From NCBI GenBank assembly GCA_022567305.1, contig JADFHF010000007.1, positions 46,584 to 110,583 of the forward strand: a stretch of 64,000 nucleotides of DNA, given 5' to 3'. Made by a program: the position numbers and the translations under genes. Of the stretch, positions 28,935 through 38,462 are shown piece after piece. Positions within the stretch are counted from its first letter, which is position 1, and each line of letters begins with the position of its first letter. The DNA is from Bacteroidota bacterium (GTDB lineage Bacteria > Bacteroidota > Rhodothermia > Rhodothermales > UBA10348). Below the pieces are notes generated by a model. That model had not been told where the DNA came from, made no database searches, and worked only from the letters and a program-made list of their open reading frames with translations.

Positions 28935-29696
28935 CTATCGAAGTGTGAACCGAAACGTGACCTGTCCGGTCTGGTTTTCCTGCGGTGCATTGAGCGGTAG
29001 CCGATTAAATCTCCATCGTAGCAGCGCATCCATGACCGCTTTCTCCAGGTTGGCATTTCCCTTGAGAAGGGGTATCCGGCGAATGATTCGTCCCTGTGGA
29101 TCCACGACAATCCGAACTTGAATGATCGCGTTTACCTGTTCGGAATAGACGGGAAGGGGCGTATAGACAGGGGCTCTGTTCAATCCTTCAATCTGGAAAG
29201 GTGACGCCCGTTCAGCCTCGTTTGAATCTCCTTCATCGCCCGGTTGATCTCCACCGATATCCGTCAACGATCCGCTCCCCAGAGGTTGAATCGTTTCAGT
29301 CTCGGGCTGCGGTACTTCGTCGACGATCTCTTCCTCGGTTTGAGATTCGTCCGGGGCAATTGTTTCCGCCTCAGGAATGTCGATCACCTCGGGGTCATCA
29401 ATCTCCACAACCTGTTCAGGAAGATCTACTGGGCGAACCTCTTCGGGCGGGGCGACTGCAGGCTGCTGCTCCTCCTGAGGGTCTGCCTCTTCCGGTTCAG
29501 GAGTCGGGGCCTCTGGCTGTGGCCGGGCATTAACGACCGGTCGTCCCTCTGCGAATGGCCCGAATTCAACCTCGATAAATCCGACTGGAGTTTCTTCTGC
29601 TGCAGCACCTATCATGAGAGACAACATCAACAGAAGTACGAGATGAAGCACGAGGCTTCCTCCCATGCTGGACCAATCATCTTTGTTAAAACGCAT
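28935..29696 (-). CDS. tonB: TonB energy transducer
   Basis: TonB couples the inner-membrane proton motive force to outer-membrane receptors. The 253-residue protein has one N-terminal membrane anchor (residues 13-33), a long periplasmic spacer rich in Pro and Glu (about 45-150), and the C-terminal TonB fold starting near residue 175 with VRIVVDPQGRIIRR and ending in a WRFNRLP motif and a TGQVTFRFTLR strand. ExbB and ExbD are not in the window. It lies 11 bases downstream of the GT2 gene, an unusual pairing that may only reflect shared transcription. A TonB-dependent receptor is encoded at 53-56 kb. Confidence 0.88.
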   Translation of the reverse strand: MRFNKDDWSSMGGSLVLHLVLLLMLSLMIGAAAEETPVGFIEVEFGPFAEGRPVVNARPQPEAPTPEPEEADPQEEQQPAVAPPEEVRPVDLPEQVVEIDDPEVIDIPEAETIAPDESQTEEEIVDEVPQPETETIQPLGSGSLTDIGGDQPGDEGDSNEAERASPFQIEGLNRAPVYTPLPVYSEQVNAIIQVRIVVDPQGRIIRRIPLLKGNANLEKAVMDALLRWRFNRLPLNAPQENQTGQVTFRFTLR

Positions 29697-29707
29697 CGTT
29701 TCCTTGA

Positions 29708-30721
29708 TCAGGGTTGGGTCGTTTCGATCGCTGAAACGGCCTCAGACTTGGAATGCTCCCGCTCGGGCCCAGAATGAAATGTATCCTTCACGATAAATCG
29801 TGGTCTCGCTTTCACCTCGTCGTATACTCGTGCGACATATGATCCAACGACACCCAGAAAGAAAAGCTGAAGACCACCGAAGAAGAATCCCACGAAAATA
29901 AGGGATGCCCAACCCGATACAGTGGTCCCAACCACATACTTGATCAGCAAAACCCAAACCAGACCAAATATCGACAACCCCGAAACGATCAGACCCAACC
30001 GAACGGCGTACCGGAGGGGTTTCCCTGAAAATGAAGCAATACCGTCGAAGGCGAGCTGAATTAGGCTGCGCCAGTTGTACTTACTTGTTCCTGCTGCCCT
30101 ACCCGGGCGGACGTATTCCACACCGACCTGGTTGAAACCGAGCCACGCGATCAATCCTCTGACGTAGGGTTGCTGTTCTCCGAATTTCCGATATGCATCC
30201 AATGTCCGACGTGAAAGAAGCCGGAAATCCCCCGCATCAAGGGGAGCTTCTACATCCGAAAATCGCTTGAAAAAGCGATAAAACATCCTTGCGGACCAGG
30301 AATGTAATATGGACGTGTCCTTCCTCTTTTTGCGAATCCCATAGACAACGTCGAAACCCTCCTTCCATTTGTCGATCATTTGACCTGCGACATCGAGCGG
30401 ATCCTGCAGGTCCGCATCCATGATAATTGCCGCATCGGTGTGGGCCAATTCTAGACCCGCGGTGACCGCCAACTGATGTCCAAAATTGCGCGAAAATCGA
30501 ACCAATGTGTAACCGGAAATGCCTTCCGTCAATTCGCGAACCAGGCGTGCCGACCGATCCGTGCTGCCGTCGTCCACCATTATGATCTGAATATTCTCCG
30601 GACGCCGGTTTCGAAATGCCTCAATTTCCTGGATAAGCAGTGGAATGACTTCTTCCTCATTGAAAAGAGGAATTACGAGACTAACAGACGATTTTGAACC
30701 CGAATGAGACACTAATGGCAC
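29708..30721 (-). CDS. Family 2 glycosyltransferase, GtrB/dolichol-phosphate-sugar synthase type
   Basis: The first 230 residues form a GT-A catalytic domain with VIPLFNEEE, MVDDGSTDRS and the DADLQDP metal-binding motif. Two membrane helices follow at about residues 235-295, and then a short cytoplasmic tail. This is the layout of GtrB and related enzymes that transfer a sugar from a nucleotide donor to a polyprenyl phosphate on the inner membrane. The donor sugar is unknown. The gene sits directly downstream of an unusual 8-bp tandem repeat and is followed by tonB. Confidence 0.9.
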   Translation of the reverse strand: MPLVSHSGSKSSVSLVIPLFNEEEVIPLLIQEIEAFRNRRPENIQIIMVDDGSTDRSARLVRELTEGISGYTLVRFSRNFGHQLAVTAGLELAHTDAAIIMDADLQDPLDVAGQMIDKWKEGFDVVYGIRKKRKDTSILHSWSARMFYRFFKRFSDVEAPLDAGDFRLLSRRTLDAYRKFGEQQPYVRGLIAWLGFNQVGVEYVRPGRAAGTSKYNWRSLIQLAFDGIASFSGKPLRYAVRLGLIVSGLSIFGLVWVLLIKYVVGTTVSGWASLIFVGFFFGGLQLFFLGVVGSYVARVYDEVKARPRFIVKDTFHSGPEREHSKSEAVSAIETTQP

Positions 30722-30823
30722 GATCTGGCCGAAACGTGACCAAATTTAACCAACACGGGTGCTGCTTCCTAACCAACTTCGGTGCGTATGAACACCTCAA
30801 GCGCGTGAAATATCTGACCTCCC

Positions 30824-31031
30824 AGACACCTAGACACCCAGACACCTAGATACCGAGACACCTAGACACCCAGACTCTCAGACACCCAGACACCCAGACT
30901 CTGAGACACCTAGACACCCAGACTCTCAGACACCCAGACACCTAGACACCCAGACTCTCAGACACCTAGACACCCAGACACCTAGACACCTAGACACCCA
31001 GACTCCTAGACAGCTAAATACTTAGACCACT
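30824..31031. repeat. 8-bp tandem repeat array (AGACACCY), about 26 units
   Basis: The gap between the PorV-like gene and the glycosyltransferase contains a continuous series of octamers of the form AGACACCT or AGACACCC, with scattered variants AGACTCTC, AGATACCG and AGACTCCT. I count about 23 clear units and three degenerate ones at the right end. On the leftward transcript the unit reads AGGTGTCT. The period of 8 cannot keep a reading frame in a simple amino-acid repeat. No CRISPR spacers are present. Its origin could be slipped-strand expansion. Confidence 0.9.
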
Positions 31032-31078
31032 CGAAATCAGATTTCTGTGTGCGGTGACGAAAGCCGATAGAGCCCGTG

Positions 31079-32209
31079 CTATTCGGATTTTGCCCGTCGG
31101 AAACGATCTTTCATGACCGACAGCTTGATTGAAATGCGATGAGAGAACCCCAGTTCAGAAATCAGGCCAGCGAAATTTCCAAATCCATAGTCTATTTGGA
31201 TCTGCTTGATTCGAAATCCTGCACCGACCGACGGCGTCAAGTCCCAGCCATCTTTCGTCGAGTGCTGAATTCTACTGAGTCCACCACGAAGGGCGACGAC
31301 TTCTTTGTACGTGTACTCGGCGCCGAGCCGGGGATGAAACGATGCACCGCCTAGATTGATGGCTTGAGCCTGTTGGCCATCAAAAGCCACGTCCATATCA
31401 AGAGCAAGCACAAGTTCACTTTCCGTATAGTGAATCATGTAACCGCTGCCCAGGCGGAGAACCGGAAGAACGAGCTCGGTGCCGCCTTTCGGCAATTCAT
31501 CACCGAACACATCTCGAATGTTGACCAGTGCAGCGTCGTTCACACTCCAGCTTTGTAGCATCGTCGAAATGTCCTGGGCGTTGATGCCGAGAAGAAGGTT
31601 TCGTGACCGGTATTGCAAACCCACGTCGAGACTGTAGCCCCACGCATCGGCGAAATCGCCAATCGTTCTACGAATGATCTTACCGGTAACACCAATCCGA
31701 ACCTTGCGCGAAATCGTACGTCCGTATCCGAAGAAAAGCGCATAATCAGCTGCCGAAAACGACGTAATAAAGTCCTCCGGATTCGGCTTCGGGGCATTGC
31801 GTTCCGAATCCCAAGCATCAAGGGTGTTCTTGATATCGTTTACCCCACTACGATAGAACGAAACACCGATGGTGGAAATATCTGAAAGCGGCCATGCCAG
31901 ACCGGCGAAATCAAACGTGACCACTCCGGAAAACCTTTCGGCATGCATATAGGAAATTTCGGGATACGTGATTCCTTCCAATCCGGCTGGATTCCAGTAC
32001 CCGGCATGAACATCGGATGCTACAGCGATGTGCGCGCCGCCCATACCCAACGCTCGGGCGCCGACCCCTCCCGCCAAGAAATCAGCTCCGTATTTGGCGA
32101 CTTTCTGGCCGAGTACAGGACCCACTAGCAGCAAGTTGAGGAATAACATCGCGACGGCCAGCGCTCTGAAACGCCAGCCGAAGGTAACAAAATGATTGAC
32201 TCGACTCAT
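31079..32209 (-). CDS. PorV/PorQ-family outer-membrane protein
   Basis: A 376-residue protein with a signal peptide (ending VLGQ, about residue 35) followed by AKYGADFLAGGVGARALGMGGAHIA and WNPAGL, the hallmark N-terminus of the PorV/PorQ (UPF0164) family. The remainder is alternating beta-strands ending in an aromatic-rich strand, consistent with an outer-membrane beta-barrel of the FadL class. PorV acts as a shuttle in type IX secretion in Bacteroidota, but many family members sit in genomes without that system, and no other T9SS gene is in the window. Confidence 0.85.
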   Translation of the reverse strand: MSRVNHFVTFGWRFRALAVAMLFLNLLLVGPVLGQKVAKYGADFLAGGVGARALGMGGAHIAVASDVHAGYWNPAGLEGITYPEISYMHAERFSGVVTFDFAGLAWPLSDISTIGVSFYRSGVNDIKNTLDAWDSERNAPKPNPEDFITSFSAADYALFFGYGRTISRKVRIGVTGKIIRRTIGDFADAWGYSLDVGLQYRSRNLLLGINAQDISTMLQSWSVNDAALVNIRDVFGDELPKGGTELVLPVLRLGSGYMIHYTESELVLALDMDVAFDGQQAQAINLGGASFHPRLGAEYTYKEVVALRGGLSRIQHSTKDGWDLTPSVGAGFRIKQIQIDYGFGNFAGLISELGFSHRISIKLSVMKDRFRRAKSE

Positions 32210-32319
32210 TCAGAAGCGCCCTATTCACAGAAATGTGACCGTACCGAACAAGATTTGACTGCTGCATGACGTATGCATCATGCCCACCAAGGTTTCGAAG
32301 GGACTCATTACTCCCCTAT

Positions 32320-33630
32320 TCAGGCTGTTTTTCGCATCCTGGCGGCAAAAACGCCGTCGATGTGGTGTTCAAACGGAAGGGTTCTGTAATATCCCGTGGC
32401 ATTCACCAACGCAGCGGGCACATAGTCCGCTACAGAATCCTTCGTGAAAGCTGAGTTTCGTTCCAAAAATGCGCTAATCCGGTCTTCGTTTTCCTCAGGT
32501 TCCAACGTGCACGTACTGTATACCAGTATTCCACCCGGCTTTACAAATCGGGCAACGCTATCGAGAAGTTCATCCTGAAGACCGGAGAGTTCATTAATTT
32601 TTTCCTGGCTCATCCTCCATCGTAGATCAGCGCGTTTCGACAAGACACCGAGGCCCGAACAAGGCGTATCCAACAGGACCTTATCGAACTGCTGTTCGAT
32701 TTCGGAGTCGGATATGCTCCGAAGATCGCTGACACGCGTATCGACCTGTGGCAAATTCAGACGCTCCGCCTCTGAGTCAAGAAGTTGAAGACGGGACTCA
32801 TTCTTATCGATTCCCAGGACAAGACCGGTTCTTCCAACCAGATCAGCCATGTATATCGCCTTGCCACCCGGAGCGGCGCAGGCATCCAGTATTCTCTCGC
32901 CCGATTGGGGATCGACAATCCGAACAACACCCCCAGCGGCTTCGTCCTGGATGAGGAGCGCTCCACTCTGCACGAGTTCTTCTCTAAAAAATGGACTGAG
33001 CCGGGTTGACCGGATAAAGTCCTCGAAATACGGCGACGGAAATACATCGTCGTCGTCGATCTTGTCGAGCACCACCGATCGCTCCAGCGTTCTGAGGCGG
33101 AGTCCGAATCGAGGCCGCTCATTGTTGTGCTCAAGCAACGCGACGGTCTTCGATTCTCCCAGCCGATCGATCCAGCGCTCAACCATCCAGGTAGGATGAG
33201 AATGGGTTATGGCGAGGGCATCCACGTGATCCACACCGACGGGAGCCGGTAGATTAAGTCTTTCTCTGATCGTGTGTCTTAGAATGCCATTTACCAATCC
33301 GGCGACGCGTTTCCCGACGACCGATTTGGCACAGTTTACACTTTCATTCACGACCGCGTGATCCGGTGTACCGGTGTGCAGCAATTCGTACACTCCCATG
33401 CGAAGGATATTCCGCACTTTCGGCTCTAATAACTCTGGATCTCCCTGGTAAAACTGGTCCACCAGAAAATCCAGCCAGCGTCTTCGCCGTGTTACTCCGG
33501 CCACCAGGTCGGACAGCTTGCCCTCATATTCTGTCTTTGAAGCCCGATGCCGCCGGGAGAGCCCGATAAATGCTCCTCCCTGCTCAATTCGCTCCAGTTC
33601 GCGAAGCGCCTCCTGGCGGCTTGAAGTCAT
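32320..33630 (-). CDS. rsmB: 16S rRNA (cytosine-967-C5)-methyltransferase RsmB
   Basis: The N-terminal 140 residues form the NusB-like RNA-binding domain of RsmB, and the rest is the Rossmann methyltransferase domain. Key motifs are ILDACAAPGGKAIYMADL for SAM binding, LDTPCSGLGVLSKR with one active cysteine, and VYSTCTLEPEENEDRI with the nucleophilic cysteine. The intact copy here contrasts with the decayed NSUN-type paralogue at 27.5-28.9 kb. It lies 21 bases after the M28 peptidase gene. Confidence 0.94.
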   Translation of the reverse strand: MTSSRQEALRELERIEQGGAFIGLSRRHRASKTEYEGKLSDLVAGVTRRRRWLDFLVDQFYQGDPELLEPKVRNILRMGVYELLHTGTPDHAVVNESVNCAKSVVGKRVAGLVNGILRHTIRERLNLPAPVGVDHVDALAITHSHPTWMVERWIDRLGESKTVALLEHNNERPRFGLRLRTLERSVVLDKIDDDDVFPSPYFEDFIRSTRLSPFFREELVQSGALLIQDEAAGGVVRIVDPQSGERILDACAAPGGKAIYMADLVGRTGLVLGIDKNESRLQLLDSEAERLNLPQVDTRVSDLRSISDSEIEQQFDKVLLDTPCSGLGVLSKRADLRWRMSQEKINELSGLQDELLDSVARFVKPGGILVYSTCTLEPEENEDRISAFLERNSAFTKDSVADYVPAALVNATGYYRTLPFEHHIDGVFAARMRKTA

Positions 33631-33651
33631 GTCGGTAGTGCGCTACTGAAG

Positions 33652-35226
33652 CTATCGTGGCTCTCGCCTGGCTGGGCGACACGCTCCGACTTTTCTTGGT
33701 TGCCCTGAACGAGAGTTTACTGGAAGATTCGCTCGGGTCCGATCAAATCGAACCGGATCTTCAGAAGCCATGTAAGCCAGCATGGCTGCCACGGTCGCAT
33801 TGTCCTTCAAATCGTCGAAGACAATTTTGTCGTACGTATCGCGGTTGGTATGCCAGGTGTACTGACGATATTCATCGTAAGGTGACTGAAGGCGAAAACT
33901 TGGAGCGCCCGCGCACAAGAAGGACGTATGATCGCTCCCGGAATTATTCATTGGACCGGGTACTTCCAACAGGATCGTGTCCGCGATCTCTCTCGGTACG
34001 ACGGCCATCCATTTAGGAATATGTGCAGCAGAATTGAGGTATCCCTGACCCTCGATTCGTTCGAATCGCCAGGTACCGTTGTCCTGGTTGAATGCGGCCT
34101 GGAGTCCATCAACAACCTCGGGATGATCTTCCCTGAAGGCACTCGAACCGATCAGTCCCATCTCCTCCGCCCCCCAATGGCCCACCATAATGGTCCGACG
34201 AGGTTTAGGATAGGTGGTTTTGAGAATACGCATCGCTTCGAGCATGGTAATCGAACCCGTTCCATTATCCGTTGCTCCGCTGGCTGAATGCCACGAATCC
34301 AAGTGAGCGCCGAGTAACACATATTCATCCGGCAATTCCGTTCCCGTCAATTGAGCGATAACATTGAATTGAGGTACCTCGCCGAGATCCTGGCTTTCTG
34401 CATTAGCGCGGAGTACCGGGGTCGTTCCATTTTCGATCAATCGGAACAATAGACCGTAGTCCTCACACGACATATCGATCCCTACGGCATGCTTCGTGCT
34501 TGTCCTGAAGACTTTGTTCACGCCCCAGCCTCCGGACCAGCGCGACGTGATCACGCCGGCTGCTCCTGCGGAATCAACGGCAACTATGGGAGACTCCTCG
34601 GTGGCCATTACAATCGGTCGCGTCCGTGCGCTAAACGACCGCCTGTTCGCCGTGCGAATGGAGTCAATCCGTTCGACCGTCTCCTCGCGAGCATATTTCT
34701 TCAGCTCCTGATTTGCACGACACATGGGCTCCGGAGCAGAAAGAAGGACGAATTTGCCCCGGACCGTGGAAAGCCATTCAGCAGCAGACTCGCTGTCCAT
34801 TCCCTCCGGTGGAACCACCACCTCGCCCTGAACGGTACCATTTGTACCGGGGCTCCATGCAAGCATATGAGTTTCCAGGGTTCGAACACGGGGTTCAAGC
34901 AGATCGACGTGAAGAGTACCCTGTTGCCAACCGTTCCAGGTGCCATACTCCTCTTTTCGAACCGGCACTCCCCAGCTTTCGTACGTTTCAACCAACCAGT
35001 CCTGAGCAGCTGCGAGGTTGGGCGAGCCGGCCAGGCGAGGGCCGTAGTAGTCGATGAGACGGTGCGCCAACGCTTCGGTTTGTGAGTGGTTGATACCCTC
35101 CTCCCACATCTGTTGAATTACAGGATCGTCTGTGGGGTAGGATTGACCAAAGCTTTGAGATACGCCCGGAAATGCGGACATGACGCAAAGGGTCAGTGCG
35201 AAGATCATTATGCGATGTGACTTCAT
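33652..35226 (-). CDS. Secreted M28-family zinc aminopeptidase with PA domain
   Basis: A signal peptide (residues 1-28, ending SFGQ) precedes a 524-residue peptidase. A PA insertion is visible in the middle (about residues 130-240). The co-catalytic zinc ligands follow: GAHLDSW with His and Asp, ATDNGTG with Asp, WGAEEMGL with the catalytic Glu pair, FNQDNGT, and WHTNRDTYDK with the last His. It should hydrolyse N-terminal residues or dipeptides in the periplasm or outside the cell. It lies between citF and rsmB in the same direction, 95 bases after citF, so it may be a separate unit. Confidence 0.9.
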   Translation of the reverse strand: MKSHRIMIFALTLCVMSAFPGVSQSFGQSYPTDDPVIQQMWEEGINHSQTEALAHRLIDYYGPRLAGSPNLAAAQDWLVETYESWGVPVRKEEYGTWNGWQQGTLHVDLLEPRVRTLETHMLAWSPGTNGTVQGEVVVPPEGMDSESAAEWLSTVRGKFVLLSAPEPMCRANQELKKYAREETVERIDSIRTANRRSFSARTRPIVMATEESPIVAVDSAGAAGVITSRWSGGWGVNKVFRTSTKHAVGIDMSCEDYGLLFRLIENGTTPVLRANAESQDLGEVPQFNVIAQLTGTELPDEYVLLGAHLDSWHSASGATDNGTGSITMLEAMRILKTTYPKPRRTIMVGHWGAEEMGLIGSSAFREDHPEVVDGLQAAFNQDNGTWRFERIEGQGYLNSAAHIPKWMAVVPREIADTILLEVPGPMNNSGSDHTSFLCAGAPSFRLQSPYDEYRQYTWHTNRDTYDKIVFDDLKDNATVAAMLAYMASEDPVRFDRTRANLPVNSRSGQPRKVGACRPARREPR

Positions 35227-35321
35227 TTTTAAATCTTATTCGATTTTGAAAAATTTCCTGGCCTCGCCCGACTCCACGTTGATGGGCGCCTTGGTTCGGA
35301 GGCCACGTTGTTTGGACACCA

Positions 35322-36944
35322 TTATTCGGGCACTTGCCATACGGTATCGATGACCGTCCCATCAACCCATTTGATTACGGCGACCGGTGTGTCAGAGATG
35401 CGGGGTTTTTCAGGTTTACCACCCAGGAGCTTTCTGACTTCTTTCTGTATTTCCTCGATCGGTCGTATGGGCAAATCTGAATTTCGTAGCCTACGTAAGA
35501 GATCTTTCCTGCGAGGATTAATGGCGATACCCCTCTCGCATACGACTACGTCAATCAGTTCTCCGGGTCCGGTGATCGTGGTGACCTCGTCGACAATAAC
35601 GGGAATTCGATCTCGAAATGCGGGTACCGCCAGAATCGTACAGCCACCCGCTAAACAATTTTGCCATCCGCCGATTCCATGAAGCAACAATCCATCGGAA
35701 TGGGTGACCACGTTTCCATTAAAATTGATGTCGACTTCCGTAGCCCCAAGCACAACAGCATCTACTAGGCTCGCGAAATTTCCTTTCCCGTGAAAATTAT
35801 AGGACGTAAATGGCGACGTCGCTACATGGTTTGGATGCGAACCGATGGATTCAACCCCTACTAGATCGAACGTCTGTCCATCAAGGATATAGTCGGTCAG
35901 GCCCTCCTCCAGCATATCAACCAAATACTTCGTTGACCCACCTCGAACGAATCGTGCCTTGACGCCCGCATCCCGCATCATTTCTTTTAGATATTCAACG
36001 AATGCCAGCGCAATGCCACCTGCTCCGGCTTGAAAAGAGAAACCGTCTTTCATGATGCCCGCGTCACGTATGAACCTCGCCACATACTCCGCAATCAGGA
36101 GGCGATCTGGGCTTTTGGTGATCTGGGTGGTCCCGGAAACTATTTTTTCCGGGTCTCCTATCGACTCAACCTCAACCACGTAATCCACATTATTTCCCTG
36201 AATTTGCCAGGGGTAGCACGGAAAGGGAACGAGATGATCGGTGACAATAATCACATATTCAGCATAAATCGAATCGGCAAGGGCAAAGCCGAGCGAACCA
36301 CACGCAGAAGGACCATGAGATCCGTCGGCATTCCCAAATGGATCGGCCGTAGGGGCGGCAATAATCGCGATATCGATCTTGACTTCGCCATCCTGAATGG
36401 CTTGCCATCGACCTCCATGAGATCGCAACACACCCATCCCGCGCATATGGCCTCTGGAGCAATATTTGCCAAGCGGGCCGTTCAAACTGCCTTCAATGTG
36501 GTGCACGACGCCCTTCTTCATCAGATTGATCACCGGCTCTTGACATGGAAACGCAGCACTCGGAAACCAGACAAGGTCTTTCACTCCCATTCTACCGGCA
36601 GTCTGAAGTGCCATCAGAGCAACTTGGTCGCCATTCCGAAGATGGTGATGGGTCGAGATGACCATTCCATCTTTCAGTCCGCATTTTTTCAGCGCCGTCG
36701 TAAGATCCGGTACGCGTTTATCGCCACTACGCGGGTAGTCTCTGCTGGAACGAATGGACGGACCGTGCTTCACCCCCGAGGGCCTATATCCCCTTGCGCC
36801 CTTAAAAGGCACGACCGGAATTCCATTCACTTCGAGAGGAACTCTTCTGCCCAGCTTATTGACTGCGAAAGGCGTATCTGATGCCTCTTTTTCCATACGA
36901 TTCATCATACTGAGCCGATGTTCAGCTCGTCGTTGTTTTCCCAT
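35322..36944 (-). CDS. citF: Citrate lyase alpha-subunit-like CoA transferase
   Basis: This 540-residue protein matches the citrate lyase alpha subunit, which exchanges the acyl group on the carrier so that citryl-carrier can be cleaved. Visible family features include ISTHHHLRNGDQVALMAL, EGSLNGPLGKY, IIAAPTADPFGNADG, a GSHPNHVATSPFTS motif and ATEVDINFNGNVVTHSDG near the C-terminal half. The gene starts in a TAATG overlap with the stop of the CitD-CitE fusion, so the two are translationally coupled. No citrate lyase ligase (CitC), CitX or CitG gene is nearby. The substrate may be citrate or an analogue. Confidence 0.88.
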   Translation of the reverse strand: MGKQRRAEHRLSMMNRMEKEASDTPFAVNKLGRRVPLEVNGIPVVPFKGARGYRPSGVKHGPSIRSSRDYPRSGDKRVPDLTTALKKCGLKDGMVISTHHHLRNGDQVALMALQTAGRMGVKDLVWFPSAAFPCQEPVINLMKKGVVHHIEGSLNGPLGKYCSRGHMRGMGVLRSHGGRWQAIQDGEVKIDIAIIAAPTADPFGNADGSHGPSACGSLGFALADSIYAEYVIIVTDHLVPFPCYPWQIQGNNVDYVVEVESIGDPEKIVSGTTQITKSPDRLLIAEYVARFIRDAGIMKDGFSFQAGAGGIALAFVEYLKEMMRDAGVKARFVRGGSTKYLVDMLEEGLTDYILDGQTFDLVGVESIGSHPNHVATSPFTSYNFHGKGNFASLVDAVVLGATEVDINFNGNVVTHSDGLLLHGIGGWQNCLAGGCTILAVPAFRDRIPVIVDEVTTITGPGELIDVVVCERGIAINPRRKDLLRRLRNSDLPIRPIEEIQKEVRKLLGGKPEKPRISDTPVAVIKWVDGTVIDTVWQVPE

Positions 36945-38161
36945 TAGTGGATAAGCCCCGCCTTCCGAGCATTTTCGACCAATTGTCTTGCGCGCAACAC
37001 CACCGGCGGATCGATCATTCGCGAGCCAAGGCTAACCACACTCAATCCCTTGGACTCCGCTTTCTCAAAGGCATCGCAAATTTTTCGGGCTCGCTCTATT
37101 TCATTCGATGTCGGAGCGAATGCCTCGTGTATCGGTTCGATTTGTCTGGGATGGATACATCCCATCCCTTCGAAACCCATTCCTCTGGATCGGTGGGCGC
37201 TCGCCGACAGACCTGCGATGTCTCCCACATCACTGAATACCGAGTCATTTGCCTGGACTCCAGCCGCCCGCGCGGCGTTTACAAGCCTCATTCTCGCATA
37301 CAGAGACTCCTGTCCTTCCAGTGTTTTTCTAACACCAAGGTCAGCGGTATAATCCTCCAATCCCATCGCAAGAGCCACCACGGTCTCCGTGGCAGATGCA
37401 ATTCCAAATGCATTCTCGATGCCCAGGGCGGACTCCAAGATGGGCATTAACCATATCGTCTTCTCCTGTTCCGCCGCTTTTTGAATCTTGGCAATCCGCC
37501 TATGCACCTGCTTGACTTCGGACGCACTCTCAATTTTGGGAAGTAGAATCAGGTCAGGCGATTCAGGGACAATCACGTCCAGGTCTTCGAAGCCCAAAGG
37601 GAGCTGATTGATGCGCACCATTCGTTCTGCTCCCATGAAGTCTACTTCTGCCAATGCATTTCGGACTACGAGTCGAGCAGCGTCTTTTTCTAACGGATGG
37701 ACCGAATCCTCAAGATCCAGAATGATAGCATCTGGACGGTGCAAGCCGGCATTGATCATGAACTTCGGCTCATTTCCTGGCAAGTAGAGCCTTGATCTGC
37801 GTAGGCGGTCCCGCTTCGTTGATGGTCGTTTGCCTCTTATGCGCCTTACCAGGCCGTCACCTTTAAATCCGGCGCGTCGCAATGCTGTTTCCAGACGTGC
37901 TCTGATTACAAATGGAAGAGCACCGCGGTCGTTCACCTCCACTCGTCCGCTCGTAAAATTAAACTCTGCCAGAGCGTTGGCGACCGTTTTTCGAATCGAA
38001 TGGCCATACAAAGCCTCGACTTTCGACTGAATATCCTGAATCAGTTCGCCTGAGTCATCGCCATAGACGGATACCAACAGGTCTGCTCGCGTGTTGGCAT
38101 CAGCCCGTCCGGCACTGCCTTGACGTGCACTTGATGATCGATCGAGAATGGACTTCCCCAT
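36944..38161 (-). CDS. CitD-CitE fusion (citrate lyase gamma-beta) with altered carrier site
   Basis: Residues about 20-98 resemble the acyl-carrier subunit CitD (RADLLVSV strand, then GALPFVIRARLETALRRAG), followed by a basic linker. Residues 115-405 form the HpcH/HpaI aldolase-type CitE domain with RSRLYLPGN, DAIILDLEDSV, LLPKIESA, GLEDYTADLG and GMGCIHPRQ. CitE should split the acyl thioester into acetyl-carrier and a 2-oxoacid. In classical CitD and MdcC the prosthetic group is attached to a Ser in an S-S/G-D motif just before the first strand. Here the aligned residues read T-R-A-D, so no serine is present at that point. Fusion plus missing serine suggest a free-CoA or different carrier mechanism (inference). 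Confidence 0.85.
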   Translation of the reverse strand: MGKSILDRSSSARQGSAGRADANTRADLLVSVYGDDSGELIQDIQSKVEALYGHSIRKTVANALAEFNFTSGRVEVNDRGALPFVIRARLETALRRAGFKGDGLVRRIRGKRPSTKRDRLRRSRLYLPGNEPKFMINAGLHRPDAIILDLEDSVHPLEKDAARLVVRNALAEVDFMGAERMVRINQLPLGFEDLDVIVPESPDLILLPKIESASEVKQVHRRIAKIQKAAEQEKTIWLMPILESALGIENAFGIASATETVVALAMGLEDYTADLGVRKTLEGQESLYARMRLVNAARAAGVQANDSVFSDVGDIAGLSASAHRSRGMGFEGMGCIHPRQIEPIHEAFAPTSNEIERARKICDAFEKAESKGLSVVSLGSRMIDPPVVLRARQLVENARKAGLIH

Positions 38162-38273
38162 TATGGTTTGACGATCTGTGAAGAATTTCGCGTCACCTTT
38201 GAATAGAAGCTACAGCACCTCCCGTATCGAATGGAGTCTCTCCGATACAGACATTGGCCGCATCACCGTGTTG

Positions 38274-38462
38274 TTATTTTTCCAAATGTAACAACTTACC
38301 CGGAATAGCCATCAGAATAGCTCCACTGATCGATGGTACGAGCAGGAGCAAGTCGTCAGTGTCGTTACTGATCGCTGTCGGGATGATCAAACTAAGATCT
38401 AGCTTCGTCAGATTCTGCTGATACGCTATCCCTTGATCCGTGGTGAGAAGCACGTCAAATTA
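38274..38462 (-). pseudogene. PIN-like (DUF5615-type) toxin fragment
   Basis: Reading leftward from 38459 to a TAA at 38274-38276 gives about 60 residues beginning FDVLLTTDQGIAYQQNLTKL and ending near the motif AIPGKLLHL. This matches the C-terminal half of small PIN-like toxin proteins (DVLxTxDxxxxYQQNL, LVPxI, IxPGxxxxL). An in-frame TAA at 38460-38462 and the lack of an N-terminal half show that it is a remnant. It lies in the 358-base gap between the dehydrogenase gene and the CitD-CitE gene. No antitoxin gene is visible. Confidence 0.6.

Noticed and set aside
30824..31031. CRISPR array
   Set aside because: Units are 8 bp with no spacers, and no cas genes are near.
31079..32209. Evidence for a type IX secretion system
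   Set aside because: Only a PorV/PorQ-family protein is present. The family is wider than T9SS, and no Por/Gld partner or C-terminal sorting domain was seen.
36030..36881. Long rightward open frame (283 codons) antisense to citF
   Set aside because: It lies fully inside the conserved citF gene, has no recognisable motifs and has the composition of a shadow frame.
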